Counted from the stretch's first letter, positions 9,531 through 19,713 are shown. The stretch: 64,000 nt of DNA from Bartonella vinsonii subsp. berkhoffii ATCC 51672 (GCF_902825225.1 NZ_CADEAK010000006.1:1-64000), one strand, 5' to 3'. The notes: a model not told the origin generated them from the letters alone. Numbers and translations: made by a program.

Positions 9531-12053
9531 ATGCATAATTCGAAAAAAAAATCTGTTTCTACGTCTTCTTTTTCTGATGAGAATCCACAAAGTGCATCAG
9601 AAGGCAATGCTTCTACTAAGATTGTTGAGATATTTCCTTATCCGGAAGTATGGAAGAAGGCATTTTCTTTGGGGCAGAACGTGCGTTTTACAAGGACACC
9701 AGAAGTTGAAATTTTACGTCGTCGGATAGAAACAGATCCAGTTTTTGCAAAACAGTTTAAAATTTTTACAAAGCAAGAGCAAAAAAATCTGACAAATATT
9801 ATACGTACACACAAAAAAACAAAAAATCTCTCATTAACAAAAAGAGTCATTAATTCTCAATCGATAGAGAATAAAACATCAATTTGTCATTCAGCGGTTT
9901 TGAAGCAGTTGTCACGGCAAGCTGTTAGTAGGCCACTTGAGAAGGATACAGAGGAGAACAAATTACAAGTAGAAAGTGTGGAAGAAAAAATAAAGCCTGT
10001 TTTTCATCTTTCTGATGATGCATTTTTTGAGTGTGAATCTTTTATGCTAGAACAGGTTGATGCTCAAATTTCAGGAGAGGATTTGTCAATTGAGTGCACA
10101 AATAATGAGAGTACATCCGATACGCCTTCTGCCTTTGATGAATCAATTACTGCTCTTTACCGTGTCCTTGAATATCGCTTTCCACAATTTTACGATTCAA
10201 TTACAGCAGAAACTCCAGCGGGAAAGATTCGGGAAAGAAAGCAAATTTCTGATTTAATGTATGCAAAGAATCACCCTGTTAAAGAAAATCAAGAGTGTTA
10301 TTCTAAGCTTGTTTTTAAAGACTCTTCTGATGGGTTAAGCGATGGAGAGGTTTCTATAGAAACCAAAAATACGAGCAATATTGCTTGCTCTACATCAAAA
10401 AATATCACAAAGAAATCAAAAGATTCTTCTGTAATGAGAGCAAAAGGCGAATCATTACGATCTACTAGCACGTTGTTAAGCAATTATAATTCCTCTTTTA
10501 GGTCAGATGTTCAATCTTTTGATGATGCTACTTATGAGTTTCCTCCAATTAATTTATTGCAGGAACCTGTTTTTCATGAAGGCACGGTGATTCCGCAGGA
10601 AACATTAGAACGTGGTGCTGGACTTTTGGAAAGTGTTTTGGAAGATTTTGGCATTAAGGGTGAAATTATCCATGTTCATCCAGGACCAGTGGTGACAATG
10701 TACGAGTTTGAGCCTGCAGCTGGAGTAAAATCATCGCGGGTCATTAATCTTTCTGATGATATTGCGCGTTCTATGTCTGCTATTTCTACACGCGTAGCTG
10801 TCATTCCTGGACGCAATGTTATTGGAATTGAGTTGCCAAATGCAGTTCGTGAAACCGTTTATTTACGGGAATTAATCCAAACAAGTTCTTTTCGTGAAAA
10901 CCAATTTAAACTCGCTCTTGCTCTGGGGAAAGGGATTAATGGTGAACCGGTCATTGCAGAATTGGCAAAAATGCCTCATTTATTGGTTGCAGGAACAACA
11001 GGATCGGGCAAATCCGTTGCAATTAATACAATGATTTTGTCGATTCTTTATCGCATGACACCAAAGCAGTGTCGTTTGATCATGGTTGACCCTAAAATGT
11101 TAGAACTTTCTGTTTATGATGGTATTCCTCATCTTTTAACGCCTGTTGTAACGGATCCGCAAAAAGCTGTAACAGCTTTAAAATGGGCAGTTCGTGAAAT
11201 GGAAGAGCGTTACCGAAAAATGGCTAAGTTAGGTGTGCGTAATATTGATGGTTTTAATGCTCGAGTTGCCCTTGCAGCACAAAAAGGCGAAACGATCATG
11301 TGTACTGTACAATCGGGTTTTGATAAGGAAAGTGGGGAAATACTGTATAATGAAGAAGCAATGGATTTAACGCAGCTTCCTTATATTGTTGTGATTGTTG
11401 ATGAGATGGCTGATCTCATGATGGTAGCAGGGAAAGAAATTGAAAATGCTATTCAACGTTTAGCACAAATGGCGCGTGCAGCGGGAATCCATCTTATTAT
11501 GGCGACACAACGTCCTTCTGTTGATGTTATCACTGGTACGATTAAAGCAAATTTTCCGACCCGTATTTCTTTTCAGGTTACATCGAAAATAGACAGCCGT
11601 ACAATTTTGGGAGAACAAGGTGCTGAAACACTTTTGGGGCAAGGAGATATGCTTCATATGGCAGGTGGTGGACGTATTGTACGCGTTCATGGGCCTTTTG
11701 TTTCTGACGAAGAAGTTGAATCCGTTGTGGCACATCTTAAAATGCAAGGAAAGCCTGATTATTTAGCAACGGTAACGGATAGTGAAGACAAGAACACAGA
11801 AGATGAGTTGGCCGCTTCAGTTTCTGGAGTTTCAAAGGAAGAAAGACTTAATGAAGATGGTGAGGAACTTTATATGCAAGCTGTAAAGATTGTTATGCGT
11901 GATAAAAAATGTTCAACATCTTATATTCAACGCAGGCTTGCAATCGGTTATAATAAGGCAGCTTCTCTCGTTGAGCTCATGGAAGAAAGAGGCGTTGTTG
12001 GAGCTGCTAATCATGTAGGGAAACGTGAAATTTTACTTAATGAGTACACGTAG
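9531..12053 (+). CDS. ftsK: FtsK/SpoIIIE-type DNA translocase lacking the membrane domain
   Basis: An 840-residue ATP-dependent DNA pump of the FtsK/SpoIIIE family, which moves double-stranded DNA during chromosome segregation. Residues 1-330 are polar, low in complexity and contain no membrane-length hydrophobic run, unlike canonical FtsK with four N-terminal helices. The motor is complete: alpha domain (~345-450), Walker A G-T-T-G-S-G-K-S (488-495), Walker B with D-E-M-A-D-L-M-M (~624), and [13 protein letters not shown] gamma winged helix (~780-830, S-Y-I-Q-R-R-L-x-I-G-Y-N-K-A) recognises KOPS-type sites. The ATG at 9531 is preferred over TTG codons just upstream, though no strong ribosome-binding site supports either. 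A second, membrane-anchored FtsK is expected elsewhere in the genome. Confidence 0.93.
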   Translation: MHNSKKKSVSTSSFSDENPQSASEGNASTKIVEIFPYPEVWKKAFSLGQNVRFTRTPEVEILRRRIETDPVFAKQFKIFTKQEQKNLTNIIRTHKKTKNLSLTKRVINSQSIENKTSICHSAVLKQLSRQAVSRPLEKDTEENKLQVESVEEKIKPVFHLSDDAFFECESFMLEQVDAQISGEDLSIECTNNESTSDTPSAFDESITALYRVLEYRFPQFYDSITAETPAGKIRERKQISDLMYAKNHPVKENQECYSKLVFKDSSDGLSDGEVSIETKNTSNIACSTSKNITKKSKDSSVMRAKGESLRSTSTLLSNYNSSFRSDVQSFDDATYEFPPINLLQEPVFHEGTVIPQETLERGAGLLESVLEDFGIKGEIIHVHPGPVVTMYEFEPAAGVKSSRVINLSDDIARSMSAISTRVAVIPGRNVIGIELPNAVRETVYLRELIQTSSFRENQFKLALALGKGINGEPVIAELAKMPHLLVAGTTGSGKSVAINTMILSILYRMTPKQCRLIMVDPKMLELSVYDGIPHLLTPVVTDPQKAVTALKWAVREMEERYRKMAKLGVRNIDGFNARVALAAQKGETIMCTVQSGFDKESGEILYNEEAMDLTQLPYIVVIVDEMADLMMVAGKEIENAIQRLAQMARAAGIHLIMATQRPSVDVITGTIKANFPTRISFQVTSKIDSRTILGEQGAETLLGQGDMLHMAGGGRIVRVHGPFVSDEEVESVVAHLKMQGKPDYLATVTDSEDKNTEDELAASVSGVSKEERLNEDGEELYMQAVKIVMRDKKCSTSYIQRRLAIGYNKAASLVELMEERGVVGAANHVGKREILLNEYT

Positions 12054-12260
12054 TAAGCAAGACAATTTTAAGAATATATGGCTTTAAAAATGCCTCACGA
12101 TCATTATTTAAATGGTTAATGCTTGCTTTATGTTATGAGAGCGGGAGGGGGCTGTATTTGTTTTTAAACTGTGGAATATTGAATGGGGAATGCCAAAATA
12201 GAAGCGATATTTTGTATTAAGGTTATTGGTATGTAGCATAAATACAAAGAAGGGTTGGAG

Positions 12261-14534
12261 ATGTCTTTTACATTTTTAGATTATCTGGAATGTGAAGAAA
12301 TTAAACAAACCTTCATGCGAGGACAGAGGGCTTTTGTTCTTTCCTCTGATTGTAACAGTCTTCTTTGGTCCAATGGGGCAGCGGCATATTTTTTTGGTTT
12401 TTCTTCTGTAGCGGATATGATGAAAGACCGGTCTTTTTTAGACCAAGTGGAGCATCATAAAATATTGAAGAGTGCTCAATGTGCACGTTCTATTGCATTA
12501 GATGGTTTAAAGCATATTGCTGAATTTTCTGTAGTTTCTGTTGATATTATTGGTTTAGGCAAGGTATTTTTATTAGAAGCCTCTCTGGAAGAGGAAAGGA
12601 TTTCTCTTATCTCTGGTTTGGATGATGCAACAATGTCCGTTGCAATAATTGGTGAACACGCAACAATATTAGAAGCTTCTTCTCATTTTTCTTTTGTTGA
12701 TGAGACAATTCAAATTCTCCTACAGACGATTGATCATGAGAAGCCAGTTAAAACCATTTTATCGATAGCAGGTGTTTATACACAAGTTGGTATTATTCGT
12801 TTAGAAACAAAACCAGCAAGTTTTTTGGTTTTATGCATGCCATTAAAAGCGGAAGAGTTGAAGAGTAAACAGGAGCTTTTTCATTTTAGGCCCGAACTTT
12901 TACCACAACGGTTTACTTGGAGGATGGATAAAAATGGACGATTTTGTGATGTTTCAAAAGAGTTAGCTGAAATTGTTGGGCCTCTATCGTCTTCTATTTT
13001 AAGGTCTGATTTTTGTGAACTTACCAAGAGATTTAGTGATGAACGGTATCAACCCTTAAGTGACTTTATTAAAGCAGCTTTACCTTGGAGCAAATGGACT
13101 GTTCAATGGCCTATTGATGATTATCCAGAGTGGCTTGATGTTGAATTATCTGCTGTACCAATTTTTGATAACAAACAACGGCTTGAGGGATTTCATGGCT
13201 TTGGTATTTTGAGGATGCAAGAAAAGGGACAAGAGAAAAAGGATGAGAATCTGGAGAAAAAAACACCAACTCTTTCAGAGATAGAGCGTTCAGCATTTCG
13301 TGAAATTGCACAACGGTTGCGTGGAGAATTGGATTCATCGGTAGGATGTGATCATTTGGTTAAGGAGACAGCTGTTTTGTTGCCAAGTGCACAGACATTA
13401 CCGGAAAATGTTATAGAACAAACTCTCATAAAAGAACCAGCAGTTGTTTTATCATTATTGGATACAGCAACGGATGGCATTTTTTGGTTGGATGAACAGG
13501 GGGATATTCGAGCGGCAAGCAGTGCTGCTTTGGCATTAACTGGCTATGAAATCAACGAATTATTGGCACAGCCATTATCATCATTATTGACTTTGCAAAG
13601 TCGATTTTTGTTTGAAAAATATTTTAAGTTGATCCGTGTGAAAGAAAAAAATCAGGTTTTTCATTGTGGTGAGAGAGCAGAACTCGTGACGAAAAGTCAT
13701 AAAAATATAATGGTTTCTATGACGATTATCCCTTTGGCACGACAAGACAATTATGCTGTTATATTGCATAATATGACAGGAGTAATTCTACCAATAGATA
13801 AAAAAATAGAAGAGAATCAAATGGTTGTGGTGATTCATGAAATACGAACACCTTTAAATGCTCTCATTGGTTTTGCAGAAATTATGAAAGATGGCCGTTT
13901 TGGTCTGATAGACAATGAGCGGTATCGTGGATATTTACGCGATATTATCTCATCTGGAAAACATATATTATCGCTGGTTAATCAATTACTAGAATGCTCG
14001 AAAGCAAATTATTCTAGCTTAAATAACAAGATTAATATGTCCGCGGAAGCGTTTGATGTGATATCTTGTTTACGTGCCAGTATAACTTTTCTTGAAACAC
14101 AGGCTAATCATAATGGCATTATGATGCGCATTGCTGCTCCATCGCATGTGCCATTTATTGGTGTGTCACAACAGATATTTCGGCAAATTATATGGAATCT
14201 TCTTTCCAATGCCATCCGTTTTACACCATCAGGCGGACAAATTATTGTTCACGTTTCTTATGGAAAAAAAGAGCACGTAAAGATTTCAGTAAGTGATAAC
14301 GGTGTCGGGATGAGTGATGAAGAGATTATACAAGCATTGCAACCCTATGGACAGGTAGAGCGCAAAGATGGACGCTCTGGCGACAGCGCTTTTGTTGGAA
14401 CAGGTTTAGGACTCCCGATGTGTAAGGCAATGGTAGAAGAAAGTGGTGGCCAATTTTTGTTATTCTCAAAACCCAATCATGGAACAACTGTGGAAATGTT
14501 TTTTCCTGTGTACCCTGCGTCAAAAGTTCCATGA
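12261..14534 (+). CDS. PAS-domain sensor histidine kinase, PleC/DivJ/PdhS-like
   Basis: A 757-residue cytoplasmic histidine kinase; no transmembrane segment is apparent. The N-terminal half holds poorly conserved PAS-like regions; a clearer PAS domain lies at ~395-510 (T-D-G-I-F-W-L-D, then A-L-A-L-T-G-Y). The H-box has H526 in H-E-I-R-T-P-L-N-A-L-I-G-F-A-E-I-M, followed by F-G-L-I-D and S-S-G-K-H-I-L-S-L-V-N-Q-L-L, the signature of the alphaproteobacterial PleC/DivJ/PdhS group that acts on DivK. The ATPase domain has N-L-L-S-N-A-I-R-F-T, D-N-G-V-G-M and G-T-G-L-G-L (713-718). The ATG at 12261 follows AAGGG by a good distance. Assignment to PdhS rather than a sibling is inference. Confidence 0.88.
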   Translation: MSFTFLDYLECEEIKQTFMRGQRAFVLSSDCNSLLWSNGAAAYFFGFSSVADMMKDRSFLDQVEHHKILKSAQCARSIALDGLKHIAEFSVVSVDIIGLGKVFLLEASLEEERISLISGLDDATMSVAIIGEHATILEASSHFSFVDETIQILLQTIDHEKPVKTILSIAGVYTQVGIIRLETKPASFLVLCMPLKAEELKSKQELFHFRPELLPQRFTWRMDKNGRFCDVSKELAEIVGPLSSSILRSDFCELTKRFSDERYQPLSDFIKAALPWSKWTVQWPIDDYPEWLDVELSAVPIFDNKQRLEGFHGFGILRMQEKGQEKKDENLEKKTPTLSEIERSAFREIAQRLRGELDSSVGCDHLVKETAVLLPSAQTLPENVIEQTLIKEPAVVLSLLDTATDGIFWLDEQGDIRAASSAALALTGYEINELLAQPLSSLLTLQSRFLFEKYFKLIRVKEKNQVFHCGERAELVTKSHKNIMVSMTIIPLARQDNYAVILHNMTGVILPIDKKIEENQMVVVIHEIRTPLNALIGFAEIMKDGRFGLIDNERYRGYLRDIISSGKHILSLVNQLLECSKANYSSLNNKINMSAEAFDVISCLRASITFLETQANHNGIMMRIAAPSHVPFIGVSQQIFRQIIWNLLSNAIRFTPSGGQIIVHVSYGKKEHVKISVSDNGVGMSDEEIIQALQPYGQVERKDGRSGDSAFVGTGLGLPMCKAMVEESGGQFLLFSKPNHGTTVEMFFPVYPASKVP

Positions 14535-14552
14535 GTTAAATCACGCATAAGT

Positions 14553-14966
14553 TTATTTTTTCTTAGCCAAAAGATCTCTGATTTCTGACAGAAGTTGTTC
14601 TTCTAGAGACATTTTTTTTGAACTTTCTTCTTCTTCTTGTTTTCGACGGAGCTTATTCATAGCTTTAACAAATAGAAAAAGGACCCAAGCAATAATGAGA
14701 AAATTAATAAGTAAAGTTATAAAGTTGCCGTAGCTAATGGTTGCTCCCGCTGCTTTAGCGGCACTCAATGTAGCTTGTTTTTCACCAGCAAGCTGAAGAA
14801 ACATGTTAGAAAAGTCAATTCCACCTGTAATAAGTCCAATGATTGGCATAAAAATATCGTTGACAATTGAATTGACCAAACCACCAAAAGCTCCTCCTAT
14901 AATCACGCCGATGGCGAGATCAATCATGTTACCTTTTAAAGCAAATTCCTTGAATTCTTTAAGCAT
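14553..14966 (-). CDS. mscL: Large-conductance mechanosensitive channel MscL
   Basis: Forms a homopentameric inner-membrane pore that opens under membrane tension to release solutes on hypo-osmotic shock. The 137-residue length is typical. An amphipathic N-terminus (M-L-K-E-F-K-E-F-A) precedes TM1 (~14-42, with [13 protein letters not shown] and V-N-D-I-x-M-P). A periplasmic loop and TM2 (~78-101) follow. The charged C-terminal bundle ends in L-L-x-E-I-R-D-L-L. The start at 14966 has AAGGGGAAG upstream. The frame is open for 12 more codons, but that extension covers the ribosome-binding site. It converges on the kinase gene with an 18-base gap. Confidence 0.97.
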   Translation of the reverse strand: MLKEFKEFALKGNMIDLAIGVIIGGAFGGLVNSIVNDIFMPIIGLITGGIDFSNMFLQLAGEKQATLSAAKAAGATISYGNFITLLINFLIIAWVLFLFVKAMNKLRRKQEEEESSKKMSLEEQLLSEIRDLLAKKK

Positions 14967-15514
14967 TGCGTCTTCCCCTTTATGTATGCGATAGATGCTC
15001 ATTTTAATTATCGCTTTTGATAAAAAAGAAAAGGGCAGTTATGATTTTCTTGGTAAGCATTATATTATAATATGAAAATTCTTTTTTTGAAAATATTATG
15101 ATATATTTAAAAATTAACAAAGGTCATTGTTTGACTTCATATAAAAGAGTATCACATAGAGTACAGAATGATAAAAAGCTTTTTAAAGTGCTATCTATTC
15201 TCTTTTTTAACTAAATGCGGAGCATTTTGATTGATTTATAAAATTGTTTCAGGTTTTTTTATAATACAATTAAAAAAATGCTTCACTACACAATGTGAAC
15301 AATTGTGAAAAAGAGAACAATTTTTTTAAAAATCAGAAAAATCTTTTTTTCAATGTTCATAAAGAGTATGAGCGATAATGTTATAAAATCTTTTGCCGGT
15401 GAGATTTCTATTCTTGTTTGAATAGCATACCATCTCTTATGGAATGTTATGCGTGTTAAAAAGAAAGTTTGTGCAAGACATAAGGGGACGTTTTTATGTT
15501 GTGGAGAAAAATAA
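14967..15514. other. AT-rich intergenic stretch between mscL and pyrD
   Basis: About 550 bases between divergent genes. No credible gene is seen. A short 6-bp inverted repeat CACAAT/ATTGTG (15289-15307) is the only visible structure and may be chance. Promoters for both genes are expected here. Confidence 0.45.
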
Positions 15515-16603
15515 ATGAATTTTTTTCGTTGTATTGGTCGTTCTGCTTTATTTATGTTAGATCCAGAACATGCACACCGTTTAGCCATTATTGGTCTGAA
15601 AAGTGGATTGAACAGCTATCAAAAGGTCGTTGATAAGCGTTTAGAAGTAACAGTTGCGGGTCTCAAGTTTGAAAATTTTGTTGGTCTTGCAGCGGGATTT
15701 GATAAGAATGCAGAAGTTGTTGATGCTATTTTTCAATTAGGATTTGGTTTTACTGAAATTGGTACAGTAACGCCAAAACCTCAGGGGGGAAGTCCTAAAC
15801 CACGACTTTTTCGCTTAAAAGAAGATGAAGCAATTATTAATAGAATGGGATTTAATAATGACGGATATCACGTTGTTTACAGCAGACTTTGTGCATGTAA
15901 ACACCTTGGTATTATAGGAATCAATATTGGTGCCAATAAGGATACGGTTGATAAGATTAATGATTATACTGCTGGTATTGCCTATTTTTATGATGTTTCT
16001 GATTATTTTACGATTAATATTTCTTCGCCTAATACGCCGGGGTTGCGCGCTTTACAAGCGCGGGACAGTTTACATCTTTTGATGAATGCAATTTCGCAGG
16101 CGCGCAATGAGCAAAAGAAAAAACATGGATTTTCCGTTCCCATTTTTTTAAAAATTGCACCTGATTTATCAGAAAAAGAATTGGATGATATTGCTGAAGA
16201 AATGAAGTTTTCTGATTTTGATGGGCTTATTATTTCCAATACCACTCTTTCACGCCAAGGACTTAACAATAGTTTTTTCAGTGGTGAGGAAGGGGGGCTT
16301 TCTGGACGTCCACTCTTTGAGCGCTCTACCATTGTGCTTGCAAAAATGCGTCAAAAATTAGGTAAGGAGATAGCAATTATTGGCGTTGGTGGTGTAAAGG
16401 ACACACAAACGGCTTTAGAAAAAGTTAAAGCAGGTGCAGATTTGATTCAATTGTATAGTGGGATGGTTTATGAGGGACCAGATCTTGCTGTCACTATTCT
16501 GAAAGAGATTTTGCAGTGTATGCAGCAAGATGGGGTTGAGAGCATAAAAGCTTATCGTGATCATAGTGTTGAGTATTGGGCAAAGCGCGCGCTTCCTTTA
16601 TAA
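15515..16603 (+). CDS. pyrD: Dihydroorotate dehydrogenase (quinone), class 2
   Basis: Oxidises dihydroorotate to orotate with electrons passed to membrane quinone, the fourth step of de novo pyrimidine synthesis. The 362 residues match class 2. An N-terminal helical quinone-binding segment (F-F-R-x-I-G-R-S-A-L-F, then D-P-E-H-A-H-R) is followed by an FMN barrel with L-A-A-G-F-D-K-N-A (~65). The [11 protein letters not shown] motif near residue 170 holds the catalytic serine of class 2. I-I-G-V-G-G-V (~288) and a C-terminal Y-S-G-M-V-Y-E-G-P phosphate-binding region complete the fold. Residues A-H-R-L-A near 25 are also typical of class 2. Confidence 0.97.
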   Translation: MNFFRCIGRSALFMLDPEHAHRLAIIGLKSGLNSYQKVVDKRLEVTVAGLKFENFVGLAAGFDKNAEVVDAIFQLGFGFTEIGTVTPKPQGGSPKPRLFRLKEDEAIINRMGFNNDGYHVVYSRLCACKHLGIIGINIGANKDTVDKINDYTAGIAYFYDVSDYFTINISSPNTPGLRALQARDSLHLLMNAISQARNEQKKKHGFSVPIFLKIAPDLSEKELDDIAEEMKFSDFDGLIISNTTLSRQGLNNSFFSGEEGGLSGRPLFERSTIVLAKMRQKLGKEIAIIGVGGVKDTQTALEKVKAGADLIQLYSGMVYEGPDLAVTILKEILQCMQQDGVESIKAYRDHSVEYWAKRALPL

Positions 16604-16690
16604 AAACTCTTTTTTTGATAAAAAATGCGGGATTTTTTTAAATGGGCTTGCAAACTCTTTTATTCTTCCTTATGTCACACAGACAGAGAA

Positions 16691-16718
16691 TAAGTGTTTA
16701 CAAAAGAGTAAACACTTA
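16691..16718. repeat. Perfect 11-bp inverted repeat upstream of tRNA-His
   Basis: TAAGTGTTTAC (16691-16701) and GTAAACACTTA (16708-16718) pair perfectly around a 6-base loop, 19 bases before the mature tRNA-His. A possible -35 TTGCAA (16648-16653) and weak -10 TATGTC (16671-16676) precede it with 17-base spacing. If those are used, the hairpin falls in the precursor 5' leader. Confidence 0.6.
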
Positions 16719-16737
16719 TGATACATTAAGTTTTTAT

Positions 16738-16814
16738 GCGGTTGTAGCTCAGTTGGTTAGAGCGCTGGTTTGTGGCACCAGAGGTCGTAGGTTCAAATCC
16801 CACCAACCGTACCA
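16738..16814 (+). tRNA. tRNA-His (GTG), alphaproteobacterial type
   Basis: A 77-base cloverleaf with anticodon loop TTGTGGC (anticodon GTG), D-arm AGCTCAGTTGGTTAG, T-arm GGTTCAAATCC and encoded CCA. The acceptor is GCGGTTG/CAACCGT, so pair 1-72 is G-U and the discriminator is A73. The base at -1 is T, so the G-1 that marks most bacterial tRNA-His is not encoded. This agrees with the unusual tRNA-His identity set described for many alphaproteobacteria. Confidence 0.96.
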
Positions 16815-16990
16815 TTTTTTACTCTATTTGATAGTGTAAGCAGCTTATAATGATGGTAAGGTCTCTTTTACCTTGATAGAAGTTGTGGCATTCTTTAAAC
16901 ATTACATTGATAAAGTTTTTTTGTGAAGTTCATAGATGGGATGGTACCATGAGGGCGGAATTTGGTTATTTTTTTTTGAGTTAATGTGTC

Positions 16991-18418
16991 ATGGCTGTGA
17001 AAAATGGTAAACAAATGAAAAATGAGGTTTCTAAACCTGTTTCTGGCTTTCTAAAAAATTTACGTGGTGTAAATAATTGGGAGCAAGTTTCGCAGTGGCT
17101 TGCTTTCCGTAATGTAGAAGATATTGAGTGTATTACGCCTGATCAAGCAGGTGTACCACGTGGCAAGATGATGCTTTCTAAAAAATTTACATCAGAAACA
17201 TCGTTGGCATTGCCTTCAGCCGTTTTTGTGGCAACAATTTCAGGCGATTATCCTGAAGATGGACATGGTTTTGAATATCCCAAAACAGATGGAGATTTAC
17301 GCCTTGAACCTGACCTTTCTACGTTAAGCATTGTGCCATGGGAAGAAGCGCCTACAGCGCAAGTGATTTGTGATCTTGTGTATCAAAACGGGCAGATTGT
17401 GGATTATACACCACGCAATGTTTTGCGAACAGTGATTGATTTTTACACAAAAATGGGTCTAAAGCCGGTTGTTTCACCAGAAATCGAGTTTTATTTAGTA
17501 GAAAAAAATCCTGATCCTGATTATCCTTTAGTACCTCCAGTTGGTCGTTCCGGACGATCAATTGGCGGGGGACAGGGCTATTCGATTGCCGGTGTAAATG
17601 AATTTGATGAGTTCATTGATGATATTTATCATTTTTCAGAAGCACAAGGGTTGGAAATTGATACGCTCATTCATGAGGAGGGAGCTGGCCAGTTTGAAAT
17701 CAATTTACGCCATGGTGATCCAATTGAATTAGCTGATCAAGTGTTTATGTTCAAACGCACAATTCGTGAAGCGGCACTTAAGCATAATATGTACGCGACT
17801 TTTATGGCCAAGCCCATTCAAGGACAGCCGGGTTCTGCTATGCATATTCACCAGTCGGTTGTTGATCAGAAGACAGGTATGAATATTTTTACCCAAGAAG
17901 ATGGTAAGGAAAGTGTCTTTTTTCGCCATTTTATTGGTGGATTACAAAGACATATGGCGGGGGGACTTGTTATGCTGGCTCCTTATGTAAATTCTTATCG
18001 ACGTCTTATGCCTGATATTTCAGCACCTGTTAATTTGCGATGGGGATATGATAATCGTACCACGGCTTTTCGTGTACCTCGCTCTGCTCCACAAGGACGG
18101 CGTGTTGAGAATAGACTCCCTTCGTCAGATGCGAATCCCTATTTAGCTCTTGCAGCTTCTTTGGCTTGCGGTCTCATTGGATTACAGCAAAAGCTTGAAC
18201 CTGATGAACCGACAACAAATAATGTCAATGCTGATAATATTGAATTACCACGTGGACTCATTGAAGCGGTCACCTTATTTGAACAAGATACAGCGATACG
18301 TGCAATTCTAGGAGATGTATTTGTCAGTACTTATGCTGCAATCAAACGACAAGAGTTTGAAACTTTTATGGAAGTGATTAGTCCGTGGGAGCGTGAATAT
18401 CTCTTGCTCAATGTTTGA
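16991..18418 (+). CDS. Glutamine synthetase family protein, PuuA-like (gamma-glutamylputrescine synthetase type)
   Basis: A 475-residue glutamine-synthetase-fold ligase. It lacks the length and tyrosine-adenylylation context of GlnA and resembles the PuuA group, which ligates glutamate to polyamines or other amines with ATP. Seen: E-I-E-F-Y-L (~159), G-x-G-Q-F-E-I-N-L (~231, metal-binding Glu), A-T-F-M-A-K-P with G-S-A-M-H-I-H (~270-285), N-S-Y-R-R-L, N-R-T-T-A-F-R-V-P and D-A-N-P-Y-L-A. The stop is followed at once by a FAD oxidase resembling PuuB, so the pair is likely one operon. The rest of a putrescine-utilisation pathway is not here, and the true amine is unknown. Confidence 0.85.
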   Translation: MAVKNGKQMKNEVSKPVSGFLKNLRGVNNWEQVSQWLAFRNVEDIECITPDQAGVPRGKMMLSKKFTSETSLALPSAVFVATISGDYPEDGHGFEYPKTDGDLRLEPDLSTLSIVPWEEAPTAQVICDLVYQNGQIVDYTPRNVLRTVIDFYTKMGLKPVVSPEIEFYLVEKNPDPDYPLVPPVGRSGRSIGGGQGYSIAGVNEFDEFIDDIYHFSEAQGLEIDTLIHEEGAGQFEINLRHGDPIELADQVFMFKRTIREAALKHNMYATFMAKPIQGQPGSAMHIHQSVVDQKTGMNIFTQEDGKESVFFRHFIGGLQRHMAGGLVMLAPYVNSYRRLMPDISAPVNLRWGYDNRTTAFRVPRSAPQGRRVENRLPSSDANPYLALAASLACGLIGLQQKLEPDEPTTNNVNADNIELPRGLIEAVTLFEQDTAIRAILGDVFVSTYAAIKRQEFETFMEVISPWEREYLLLNV

Positions 18419-18429
18419 GGTTTATCACG

Positions 18430-19713
18430 ATGATGAATGACAATCCGATTTCTCCGGGAATTTCTTGGTATGAAGATGGTTTAAAAGAACGCCCCTCTTA
18501 TCCGTTTTTGGATGAACAGATACAGTGCGATGTGGTTATTATCGGCGGTGGATTTACAGGCCTTTCAGCAGCTTATCATTTAGCTAAGGCTGGCGTTCAT
18601 GTTGTTGTGTTTGAAGCTTCACGGTTTGGTGATGGTGCTTCAGGGCGCAATGGTGGGCAATTGGGTACGGGGCAAAGACAATGGGTAGAAACACTGGAAA
18701 AAAAATATGGTTTTGAGCGAAGTAAAGTCCTCTTTGATCTCGCTGAAGAAGCCAAAAGAGATGTTTTATCTTGGTGTGCGATGTCCAATTGTCAGTGTGA
18801 CTTTATGGAAGGGCATCTTTCCGTTACTCATAAAAAACGTAAACTCACATCTTATCAACGGCATGTGGAAACGATGCAGCGTTATGGCTATCAGGGGCTT
18901 ACTTTTATGGATAAAAATGAAACAGCTAAACGACTTGGCTCTTCTTTTTATCATGGTGGTATTTATGATGCGAACACTGGTCATATAAATCCTCTAAAGC
19001 TTGTTGTTGAGTTGGCAAAAAACGCAAAAAACGCTGGTGCTAAGCTTTATGAGAAGACACAAGTAACTGCAGTAAAACGCGATGGTAGCCATTATAGCGT
19101 GCTAACAGAACGGAGCAAAATAAAGGCTGAACATGTTTTATTGGCGACCAATGGTTATAAACTTGGACTTCAACATTTTATTGAAAAAAATATTTTTTCT
19201 ATCCGCTCTTATATTGGAGCAACTGAACCCTTATCAAAAGACAGTCCCATTCTTCAGAGAGGCGAATCGGTAGATGATTCCCGTTTTATGGTACGCTATT
19301 TTCGTAAAAGCACTGATAATCGCTTATTATTTGGTGGAGTAGAAAGTTATGATAATCAGTATCCTGCAAATTTAGATGAGTGTATACGACGGCAGATGAT
19401 TGAAATTTATCCTCATCTACACTCTATAAAGCTGACTCATCATTGGGGGGGGACGGTTGCAATCACAGTTGAGCGTATGCCTTATGTTCGCCAACTTCTT
19501 TCGGGTATAACTTATTGTGGTGGTTATTCAGGACATGGGGTTATACTTGCTCCTTTTATAGGGAAATTATATTCTGAGTGGCTCACTGGGAAGCGTGAAC
19601 GTTTTGCGTCTTTTCAGGATTTAAAGATTTCATCTTTCCCAGGTGGGAAAGCTCTGCGTTATCCGCTTGTGTTTTTGGCAATGCGCTGGTTTTCTTTAAT
19701 GGATCATTTGTAA
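18430..19713 (+). CDS. FAD-dependent amine oxidoreductase, PuuB/OrdL-like
   Basis: A 427-residue DAO-family flavoprotein. Seen: an N-terminal Rossmann motif V-V-I-I-G-G-G-F-T-G-L-S-A-A-Y-H-L (~35-52), the FAD-contacting E-A-S-R-F-G-D-G-A-S-G-R-N-G-G-Q, and a C-terminal G-G-Y-S-G-H-G-V. PuuB oxidises gamma-glutamylputrescine; specificity here is inferred from the PuuA-like gene 11 bases upstream. The ATG at 18430 has GAGG 9 bases before it, overlapping the upstream stop, which suggests translational coupling. An in-frame TTG upstream is possible but lacks a site. Confidence 0.87.
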   Translation: MMNDNPISPGISWYEDGLKERPSYPFLDEQIQCDVVIIGGGFTGLSAAYHLAKAGVHVVVFEASRFGDGASGRNGGQLGTGQRQWVETLEKKYGFERSKVLFDLAEEAKRDVLSWCAMSNCQCDFMEGHLSVTHKKRKLTSYQRHVETMQRYGYQGLTFMDKNETAKRLGSSFYHGGIYDANTGHINPLKLVVELAKNAKNAGAKLYEKTQVTAVKRDGSHYSVLTERSKIKAEHVLLATNGYKLGLQHFIEKNIFSIRSYIGATEPLSKDSPILQRGESVDDSRFMVRYFRKSTDNRLLFGGVESYDNQYPANLDECIRRQMIEIYPHLHSIKLTHHWGGTVAITVERMPYVRQLLSGITYCGGYSGHGVILAPFIGKLYSEWLTGKRERFASFQDLKISSFPGGKALRYPLVFLAMRWFSLMDHL

